47,428 nucleotides of DNA from Emticicia aquatilis (lineage in GTDB: Bacteria; Bacteroidota; Bacteroidia; Cytophagales; Spirosomataceae): contig NZ_BMKK01000024.1 in the NCBI RefSeq assembly GCF_014644295.1, positions 1-47,428 on the forward strand. The letters run 5' to 3'. The notes below the pieces were generated by a model. It ran no database searches. It worked only from the letters and a program-made list of their open reading frames with translations, and was not told where the DNA came from. A program made the translations under genes and the position numbers. Positions 41,831 to 47,428 of this stretch are shown in pieces. Position 1 is the first letter of the stretch. The number at the start of each line of letters is the position of its first letter.

Positions 41831-42691
41831 ATGAATCAAGAAATTATCAACCTTTTCGACGAGTACACCCACAAACCGCTCACTCGAAGTGATTTTATGG
41901 CACGATTGGCCAAACTCACTGGCGGTACTGCCGCAGCTATTGCCATTTTGCCTCTTTTAGAAGTAAATTATGCCAATGCCATGACAATAGCCGAAGATGA
42001 TGAAGATATTACAACCGAAGATATTACATACGAAGGTGATGGCTCTACGATGAAAGCGTATTTGGCTAAACCAAAGAAAATTTCGGGTAAAATAGGAGCG
42101 GTTTTAGTGATTCACGAAAACCGTGGTTTGAATCCTCATATCAAAGACGTTACTCGTAGAGTTGCAAAAGCTGGCTATATTGCACTTGGTGTAGATGCCC
42201 TTTCACCATTTGGCGGAACTCCAACCAACGAAGACGAAGCACGTGGATTATTTGCCAAACTTGATGCTCCGAAAAATGTGAATAATTTCTTGAAGGGTTT
42301 TGATTACCTACGTTCACTCAAAGAGTCTAACGGAAAAACAGCTTGTGTTGGTTTTTGTTGGGGTGGTGGACTTGCTAATCAATTGGCGGTAAACTCGCCT
42401 AAACTTAATGCTGCCGTTGCTTATTATGGCCGTCAGGCCGATGCCGTTGATGTGCCAAAAATTAAGGCATCGTTGATGTTGCACTACGGCGGACTTGATG
42501 AGCGAGTAAATGCCGGAATTCCTGCTTACGAAGCTGCTCTTAAAGCCGCTGGTACAAAACATGAGATTTATATTTATGAAGGTGCCAATCATGCGTTTAA
42601 TAACGATACGGCTCCGACTCGATATAATGCTGAAGTGGCAAAATTAGCATGGGAGCGAACCCTCCGTTTGTTTAAAGATACTTTATCGTAA
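41831..42691 (+). CDS. Dienelactone hydrolase-family protein, exported
   Basis: 286 residues. Residues 28-50 form a hydrophobic, signal-like stretch after an N-terminal segment (RSDFMARLAKLTGGTAAAIAILPLL), reminiscent of a Tat-type leader. Alpha/beta-hydrolase core with catalytic triad Cys176 (GFCWGGG), Asp223 (GGLDERV) and His254 (ANHAF), and Glu96 in HENRG that activates the Cys in this family. Substrate unknown. Followed after 64 bp by the haem-binding gene in the same orientation. Confidence 0.92.
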   Translation: MNQEIINLFDEYTHKPLTRSDFMARLAKLTGGTAAAIAILPLLEVNYANAMTIAEDDEDITTEDITYEGDGSTMKAYLAKPKKISGKIGAVLVIHENRGLNPHIKDVTRRVAKAGYIALGVDALSPFGGTPTNEDEARGLFAKLDAPKNVNNFLKGFDYLRSLKESNGKTACVGFCWGGGLANQLAVNSPKLNAAVAYYGRQADAVDVPKIKASLMLHYGGLDERVNAGIPAYEAALKAAGTKHEIYIYEGANHAFNNDTAPTRYNAEVAKLAWERTLRLFKDTLS

Positions 42692-42755
42692 ATTTATAAA
42701 CGAACCACGAGTTTGCTTGTATATTTTCTGAGTACTAACCTTAAATTCTATAATT

Positions 42756-43271
42756 ATGTTGAAGAAAATTGCTCTTGGAGTCGGAGTAGTGTTGATTCTG
42801 ATTCAGTTTATTCATCCTGAAAAAAATCTTTCAGATGATAATACATTCGATATTTCAACAAAATACAACGTCCCAACTGAAGTTGCTAATGTGCTGCAAG
42901 TAGCTTGTCGAGATTGCCACTCAAACAAAACAGCGTATCCGTGGTACAACAATATTCAGCCAGTAGCATTTTTCTTAGCACATCATGTAGATGATGGAAA
43001 ACGACACCTTAATTTTTCGACTTTCACTAAGTTGCCGATTGCCGTACAAAATCATAAGCTTGAAGAGGTAATGGAAACGGTCGAAGAAAAAGAAATGCCT
43101 TTGGAGTCTTATACCGCTCTCGGCTTGCACAAAGAAGCAAACCTTACGGCTGCACAACGCCAATTAATTATTGATTGGGCTAAGGCACAAATGGATACTT
43201 TGAAAGCCAATTACCCCGCCGATAGCTTGGTAATGAAGCGTCGTAGTCCAGAAGGACAAGCCCGAGATTAA
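42756..43271 (+). CDS. Haem-binding domain protein (membrane-anchored)
   Basis: 171 residues. N-terminal hydrophobic anchor or signal (ALGVGVVLILIQFI). CRDCH (Cys51, Cys54, His55) followed by the family blocks TAYPWYNNIQPV, HHVDDGKRHLNF and EVMETVEEKEMPLESYTAL, where the Met may be the second axial ligand. This is the haem-binding domain family of Bacteroidota c-type proteins. Likely a periplasmic electron carrier or sensor. Confidence 0.9.
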   Translation: MLKKIALGVGVVLILIQFIHPEKNLSDDNTFDISTKYNVPTEVANVLQVACRDCHSNKTAYPWYNNIQPVAFFLAHHVDDGKRHLNFSTFTKLPIAVQNHKLEEVMETVEEKEMPLESYTALGLHKEANLTAAQRQLIIDWAKAQMDTLKANYPADSLVMKRRSPEGQARD

Positions 43272-43318
43272 TACGTTTAGTCTATTTAGTTAATGGATTG
43301 TTAATGTTCTTGAAATAG

Positions 43319-43349
43319 TTTGTCTGAACATTATATGTTATTACATTTG
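43319..43349 (+). promoter_or_regulatory. Bacteroidota-type promoter of the YceI gene
   Basis: TTTG at 43319-43322, 19 bp, TACATTTG at 43342-43349, matching TTTG-N19-TAnnTTTG. 54 bp before the ATG. Confidence 0.65.
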
Positions 43350-43403
43350 TCTGAGTATTTCGTCTAATTATTCATAGTATTAACCAAAAAAAAACACAGT
43401 AAA

Positions 43404-43967
43404 ATGAAAAAAATCACAGTACTTGCTATTGCTTTATTAGCATCAGTTGCATCTTTTGCACAGAAATGGTCACTTGACAAAGCTCACGCTAAAATGACTT
43501 TCACTGTTACTCACTTGATGATGTCAGAAGTTGACGGTGTATTCAAAAGTTTCGATGCAACAATCACATCTTCAAAAGAAGATTTCTCTGATGCAGTTTT
43601 TGAATTAACTGCTGATATGAAACAAGTGACTACTAACCAAGAAATGCGTGATGGTCACCTTCAAAAAGCTGATATGTTTGATACAGAGAAGTTTCCAACA
43701 TTGACTTTCAAAAGCACAGGAATTGCTCCTGCTGGTCCAAAAAAATATAAATTGACTGGTAACCTAACAATGAAAGGTGTAACAAAACCAGTTACTCTCG
43801 ACCTTACATTGGTTGGTACAGGTGCAGCTCGTGATGGCAAAAAATTAGTAGGTTTTAAAGCTACTGGTACAGTAAAACGTACTGACTTCGGTGTAGGTGC
43901 AATGCCTGGTGCTGTTGTAGCTGAAGATGTAGAACTTCGTGCTTCTGGCGAATTCAAAGCTAACTAA
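43404..43967 (+). CDS. YceI-family periplasmic protein
   Basis: 187 residues. Signal peptide to SFAQ (20). WSLDKAHAKMTFTVTHLMMSEVDGVFKSFDATI is the family's N-terminal signature, followed by MRDGHLQKADMFDTEKFPTLTFKS and KYKLTGNLTMKGVTKPVTLDL, ending GFKATGTVKRTDFGVG. Binds isoprenoid-type lipids in known members. Own promoter and terminator, so monocistronic. Confidence 0.96.
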   Translation: MKKITVLAIALLASVASFAQKWSLDKAHAKMTFTVTHLMMSEVDGVFKSFDATITSSKEDFSDAVFELTADMKQVTTNQEMRDGHLQKADMFDTEKFPTLTFKSTGIAPAGPKKYKLTGNLTMKGVTKPVTLDLTLVGTGAARDGKKLVGFKATGTVKRTDFGVGAMPGAVVAEDVELRASGEFKAN

Positions 43968-43987
43968 ATAAGGGTTTGACCTTTTAT

Positions 43988-44030
43988 AAAAAAGCATGCT
44001 GAGAGCGAATCTCGGCATGCTTTTTTGTTT
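43988..44030 (+). terminator. Strong terminator after YceI
   Basis: A 17-bp stem (43988-44004 with 44010-44026, one G/T wobble), 5-nt loop, T-run. Confidence 0.9.
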
Positions 44031-44115
44031 TAAAACCATTTTTATGACTTTCATCATATTTTTCGATATTCAGCTTTGATAGTTTTGTCCACAAGATTCT
44101 AAGAAAGGCAAAGAT

Positions 44116-44814
44116 ATGACAACAGTAAACGACCTCATTGATAATTCTAAAATGCTTCAATTGATTACGGAGCGATTAGATAGTACTCCAAAAACTAAAT
44201 CAATCACTCATCTCGAAATGAACCACGAGCTGATTGAGCTGATTTTGGATTTATATAATGACGACGAAGACTTCCCTTTCGAGAAAATGCAGAAGTTTTC
44301 GGTAGAAGATATTCTGGATTATTTGCAAGCTACTCACCAATATTATTTGAGTAAGAAATTACCCGAAATAGAGCAGTCTTTGTTACATATTTTTAGTAAA
44401 TATGGCCAAAGCCACCATCTATTGGCAAGTTTGGCTATTTTCTTCAATGATTATAAAAATAAATTGGTTGAGCATATCCGAATGGAAGAAAAACAATTAT
44501 TTCCATATATCAGACGAATGATTGTGGCTTCTAAGATAAAGCCAGTGTGTGCCGAAAGTTTAGACCTCGACCCTGAGTTTTCGATAGAAAAATTTATTGC
44601 AAGCCACTCACCAATTGAAGACGAGCTAAAAGAAGTGAGTGAGATTATTAAAAAATATTCGGACAACAAAACCACTCCATTACCTTACAAAGTTTTCTTA
44701 AATCAAGTTGAATTATTTGAGCTTGAACTTCGCAAACACGCTATCATTGAAGACCACGTACTGGTGCCAATGGTTGTAGAATTGGAGAAGAAAACAAAAC
44801 ACTTATCTCATTAA
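44116..44814 (+). CDS. Hemerythrin-domain protein (Ric/YtfE-like)
   Basis: 232 residues. Metal-ligand pattern of hemerythrin-like repair proteins: His74 (LQATHQYYLSKKLPEIE), His120 and Glu124 (LVEHIRMEEKQLFPYI), His164 and Glu168 (SHSPIEDELKEV), His208 and Glu212 (LRKHAIIEDHVLVP). An N-terminal helical segment precedes it (1-60). Di-iron proteins of this type repair iron-sulfur clusters or deal with nitric oxide and oxidative stress. Cytoplasmic, no signal. Exact subfamily uncertain. Confidence 0.88.
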   Translation: MTTVNDLIDNSKMLQLITERLDSTPKTKSITHLEMNHELIELILDLYNDDEDFPFEKMQKFSVEDILDYLQATHQYYLSKKLPEIEQSLLHIFSKYGQSHHLLASLAIFFNDYKNKLVEHIRMEEKQLFPYIRRMIVASKIKPVCAESLDLDPEFSIEKFIASHSPIEDELKEVSEIIKKYSDNKTTPLPYKVFLNQVELFELELRKHAIIEDHVLVPMVVELEKKTKHLSH

Positions 44815-44837
44815 AAACACATACCCTTGGATAGTAT

Positions 44838-44873
44838 AAGGCCAGATGAATGAATGTTCATCGGCCTTTTTTT
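44838..44873 (+). terminator. Terminator after the hemerythrin gene
   Basis: AAGGCC-GATGAA pairs with TTCATC-GGCCTT (one A bulge), 6-nt loop, T-run. Confidence 0.8.
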
Positions 44874-44995
44874 GTTGTTAGAGTGTTATGACATATCTTT
44901 ATAGAGTCGAGCAATCCTTAGTCGGATGTTTTATTGTAGCAATTTAGATTTTTAATAACAGGAAAAGCCTATTTCAACTTCTTACTCATTAGAAA

Positions 44996-45859
44996 ATGTA
45001 CAAGAAACTAATCACCTTATTGGTATCCATTTTTACTGTTTTTCAAACGCAAGCACAACAAACTCCAAAAGGTTTACTTTGGGAGATTTCTGGTAATGGG
45101 CTTTCACAGCCATCATATCTTTACGGCACAATCCATATAATTTGTCCTGACAAGTTTTTCTTGCCCAAAAGCACAGCTGAGAAGTTTAAAACCGCTCAAC
45201 AAATCTTCTTAGAAATTGATATGGACGACCCACAGATGCTGTTTAAAGCTCAAAAATTGATGATGTCGGCCGATGGTAAAAAGCTAAAAGATTTAATGAA
45301 TGAGACTGATTATAAGTTGTTTGGTGAATATTTTAAGAAAAATGTCGGAATGGATGTTGCTGCATTTGGCACAGCCAAACCGATGTTTTATATGAGCATG
45401 GCTTTGATGAAATCAGCGGGCTGTCCGATTCCCAAGTCTTATGAAGAATATTTTGTAAAAGAAGCCAAAAGCGAAAATAAAGAAGTTTTGGGGCTTGAAA
45501 CCATCGAAGAACAAATGGCTTTGTTGAATAATGCACCCTTGCAACAGCAAATTGATTGGTTGATGGAGATTGTCAGAGAGGCCGAAAAAAGCAATGAAAC
45601 ATACGACCAGATGTTAGATTTATATAAAAAACAAGATATTGAGGCATTGACCAAAATGATTTCGGAAAAGATGGTAGGTATGAAAGGCATCGAAGACGAA
45701 ATGCTTGATAAGAGAAATCAAAATTGGATACCTGTCATTGAAAAAAACATCAAACAGAAACCAACTTTCTTTGCAGTAGGAGCGGGACATTTGGGTGGAG
45801 AGAAAGGCGTTCTGAAACTTTTGCAACAAAAAGGTTATACTTTGAAAAGTTTAGAGTAG
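44996..45859 (+). CDS. TraB/GumN-family protein
   Basis: 287 residues. Signal peptide to QTQAQ (21). Family motifs: PSYLYGTIHIICPDKFF, VLGLETIEEQMALLN and FFAVGAGHLGGEKGVLKLLQQKGYTL. The conserved Glu and His of the two GxxH-like motifs suggest a Tiki-type metalloprotease fold; activity unproven. Exported, probably periplasmic. Confidence 0.92.
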   Translation: MYKKLITLLVSIFTVFQTQAQQTPKGLLWEISGNGLSQPSYLYGTIHIICPDKFFLPKSTAEKFKTAQQIFLEIDMDDPQMLFKAQKLMMSADGKKLKDLMNETDYKLFGEYFKKNVGMDVAAFGTAKPMFYMSMALMKSAGCPIPKSYEEYFVKEAKSENKEVLGLETIEEQMALLNNAPLQQQIDWLMEIVREAEKSNETYDQMLDLYKKQDIEALTKMISEKMVGMKGIEDEMLDKRNQNWIPVIEKNIKQKPTFFAVGAGHLGGEKGVLKLLQQKGYTLKSLE

Positions 45860-45904
45860 AAAATCTTGAAATTTTGTTGAAACCAAACAATCACGGCTTA
45901 TTTA

Positions 45905-45934
45905 TTGCTAATAAGCTACTTAATGTTATATTTG
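45905..45934 (+). promoter_or_regulatory. Bacteroidota-type promoter of the DEAD-box gene
   Basis: TTG at 45905-45907, 19 bp, TATATTTG at 45927-45934, 43 bp before the TTG start. Confidence 0.65.
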
Positions 45935-45977
45935 TAGATATTAAAGCTTTCATAAGTCCTATTTAATTTATAAAAAA

Positions 45978-47222
45978 TTGCAATTTACCGAACTTAACCT
46001 TCATGATGATGTCTTAACTGGAGTGGACGCCATGAATTATTTACAAGCCACTCCGATACAGCAACAAGCCATTCCGATTATTCTTTCAGGTAAAGATTTG
46101 ATAGCTTCGGCACAAACTGGTACGGGTAAAACTGCCGCCTATTTGATTCCGATTTTAGATAAAATTAGTCGAGAACCCAGCAATCATACATCTGCTCTTA
46201 TTTTAGTTCCGACTCGTGAGCTTGCCAAACAAATTGATGAGCAAATTGAAGGTTTTAGTTATTTTATAAAAGCAACCAGTATTGCGATTTACGGTGGAGG
46301 AAAAGGCGAAGACTGGGACCAACAACGTAAAGCCTTAGTAAAAGGTGCTGATATTATCATTGCCACGCCTGGCCGATTAATGGCACACATGAACTCGGGC
46401 GAAGTAAAATTTGATAATTTGAAATGCTTAATTTTGGACGAAGCAGATAAAATGCTCGATATGGGTTTTTCGGACGATATACTTTTTGTATTGAAGCATT
46501 TACCCCAAAATCGTCAAAATCTGATGTTTTCGGCAACGATGCCTAAGAAAATCAGAGATTTTGCTGATAAAATACTGAAAAATCCAGAAGAAATTCGTTT
46601 GGCAGTTTCAAAACCTGCGGTGGGAATCGACCAACAATTTTATTTAGCTTCCGATGAACAAAAACTTCCTTTATTGATTCATTTGATGAAAAATACAGTA
46701 GCTGAATCGGTTATTATTTTTACATCGCAAAAAGCAATGATTGATAAAGTTGTTCGGATGCTCAATCGAAATAAATTTGAAGCGAAGGGTATTTCGTCGG
46801 ATAATTCTCAAGAAGACCGTGAAGAATCATTGCGAGGTTTCAAGAATAAACAATTCAAGATTTTGGTAGCTACCGACGTTCTTTCGAGAGGGATTGATAT
46901 TAATAATTTGAACTTGGTAATAAATATTGATGTACCTCGTGATGCTGAAGATTACATCCATCGAATTGGACGAACAGCACGTGCCGAAACTACTGGAACA
47001 GCCTTTACCTTTATCAACGAAAAAGACCAATATCGCATAGCAAATATCGAAAAACTACTTGAAAGAGAAGTTGAGAAGCAAAATATTACCGAAAGCTTAG
47101 GACTCGGAAAAGCACCCGAATACAAAGCATCTCAGTCAAGAAAACCTTACAGAAAACCAACGGGAAAGAAGAAGTTTTTTAATAAAAAAGGAGTTGATAA
47201 TAAAAAGCCAGCTGTTTCTTAA
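45978..47222 (+). CDS. DEAD-box RNA helicase (RhlE-like)
   Basis: 414 residues from a TTG start at 45978; no in-frame ATG is nearer and the Q-motif region starts immediately. Motifs: Q motif TPIQQQAIP, AQTGTGKT (45-52), PTREL (78-82), TPGR (130-133), DEAD (154-157), SAT (185-187), then the second RecA domain with VATDVLSRGIDI and HRIGRTAR, and a basic Lys-rich tail (KPYRKPTGKKKFFNKKG). ATP-dependent RNA remodelling in ribosome assembly or mRNA turnover. Complete. Confidence 0.95.
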   Translation: MQFTELNLHDDVLTGVDAMNYLQATPIQQQAIPIILSGKDLIASAQTGTGKTAAYLIPILDKISREPSNHTSALILVPTRELAKQIDEQIEGFSYFIKATSIAIYGGGKGEDWDQQRKALVKGADIIIATPGRLMAHMNSGEVKFDNLKCLILDEADKMLDMGFSDDILFVLKHLPQNRQNLMFSATMPKKIRDFADKILKNPEEIRLAVSKPAVGIDQQFYLASDEQKLPLLIHLMKNTVAESVIIFTSQKAMIDKVVRMLNRNKFEAKGISSDNSQEDREESLRGFKNKQFKILVATDVLSRGIDINNLNLVINIDVPRDAEDYIHRIGRTARAETTGTAFTFINEKDQYRIANIEKLLEREVEKQNITESLGLGKAPEYKASQSRKPYRKPTGKKKFFNKKGVDNKKPAVS

Positions 47223-47243
47223 AAGTCTTAGGCATACAAAATG

Positions 47244-47284
47244 ATAAAAGCGAGCTAACTTTTTGTTGGCTCGCTTTTATTGTT
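47244..47284. terminator. Bidirectional terminator after the helicase gene
   Basis: A 16-bp stem (47244-47259 with 47265-47280, one G/T wobble), 5-nt T loop, T-run. Confidence 0.85.
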
Positions 47285-47308
47285 GTAAGGCATCAATGGA
47301 TTATATAA

Positions 47309-47337
47309 AGTCGAGTGAGTGGTAATACCACTCGACT
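47309..47337 (-). terminator. Hairpin just after the stop of the minus-strand gene at the right edge
   Basis: AGTCGA (47309-47314) pairs with TCGACT (47332-47337), with an inner GTGGT/ACCAC helix and a 4-nt bulge. Weak T-run on the minus strand. Confidence 0.5.
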
Positions 47338-47344
47338 CCTGTAT

Positions 47345-47428
47345 TTAATTACTACAGCCTTGTATTTCAGCTTTGAAAACAGCCCCTGATTCAAAACCTG
47401 GACTGAGAACAATACTCTTACCAGCTTG
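47345..47428 (-). CDS. C-terminal end of a secreted 3-coathanger-type protein, truncated by window edge
   Basis: The last 27 codons and stop on the minus strand read QAGKSIVLSPGFES...FKAEIQGCSN. This matches the end of the protein at 1-2433 (YQAGKAIELKPGF, FKAEIRGCSN) almost position by position, so it is the tail of another secreted protein with the same C-terminal domain. The rest lies beyond the window. Frame open to the edge; no in-frame stop. Confidence 0.82.
   Translation of the reverse strand, partial: QAGKSIVLSPGFESGAVFKAEIQGCSN

Overview
The window looks like chromosomal DNA from an AT-rich Bacteroidota, most likely order Cytophagales (Spirosoma/Emticicia/Arcicella-like). The reasons are the many short-signal-peptide outer-membrane barrels, LytTR and NarL-type two-component systems, a TonB receptor with an N-terminal carboxypeptidase-regulatory domain, YceI/DUF5777/Rieske clusters, TAnnTTTG promoters, almost no Shine-Dalgarno sequences, and giant secreted repeat proteins ending in a 3-coathanger-type C-terminus. 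No tRNA, rRNA, CRISPR array, IS transposase or phage gene was seen.

Layout. 1-2433: 3' end of a secreted protein built of near-identical 216-bp repeats. 2545-4741: small membrane and secreted proteins. 4997-7366: radA and an aldose-1-epimerase-like gene. 7434-8083: an antitoxin/PIN-toxin pair. 8115-12416: a WYL-domain regulator, a MITE/REP-like inverted repeat, then an RNA-repair cassette (T4 Rnl1-like RNA ligase, COG3541-like nucleotidyltransferase, T4-like polynucleotide kinase-phosphatase). 12417-13008: a long non-coding gap with a duplicated hairpin. 13009-18090 (minus): barrel protein, VIT1/CCC1 metal transporter, Spy-like protein, c-type cytochrome lipoprotein, YceI, DUF5777 barrel and Rieske protein. 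18359-20498 (minus): ECF sigma factor and an unusual anti-sigma/barrel fusion. 20749-21871: a barrel protein and a DSLGHKPPK-repeat lipoprotein. 21955-26958 (minus): LytTR protein, fibre-like secreted protein, NarL-type response regulator and kinase, a polytopic membrane protein and an unknown protein. 27265-33905 (plus): DsbD-like protein, Rieske-like protein, thioredoxin, ApbE, DUF4266, DUF3570, a small barrel and a GDPD lipoprotein. 33955-38658: PadR module, fasciclin lipoprotein and LytTR two-component system. 38995-47222: TonB receptor, dienelactone hydrolase, haem-binding, YceI, hemerythrin, TraB/GumN and DEAD-box helicase genes. A minus-strand gene enters at the right edge and ends in the same C-terminal domain as the gene at the left edge.

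How the genes work together. Three regulatory networks can be read directly from repeated DNA words. (1) TTACCCCAC (or CCACCCCAC), exactly 17 bases, then CGTA, occurs four times in intergenic DNA. It lies upstream of the ECF sigma gene itself, the divergent barrel gene, the DsbD gene and the Rieske-thioredoxin-ApbE-DUF4266-DUF3570 operon. This is very probably the promoter of the locally encoded sigma factor and ties a periplasmic thiol/flavin/DUF3570 system to one envelope stress regulon. (2) The palindrome TACAT-N4-ATGTA lies upstream of three genes around the NarL-type two-component system and nowhere else that I found, so it is a candidate operator. (3) Two copies of TTGTCGAGTT exactly 20 bp apart lie between the LytTR two-component operon and the divergent TonB receptor. 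The WYL-regulated RNA-repair cassette next to a PIN toxin is the most interesting enzymatic system; the ECF-controlled ApbE/DUF4266/DUF3570 set is the second.
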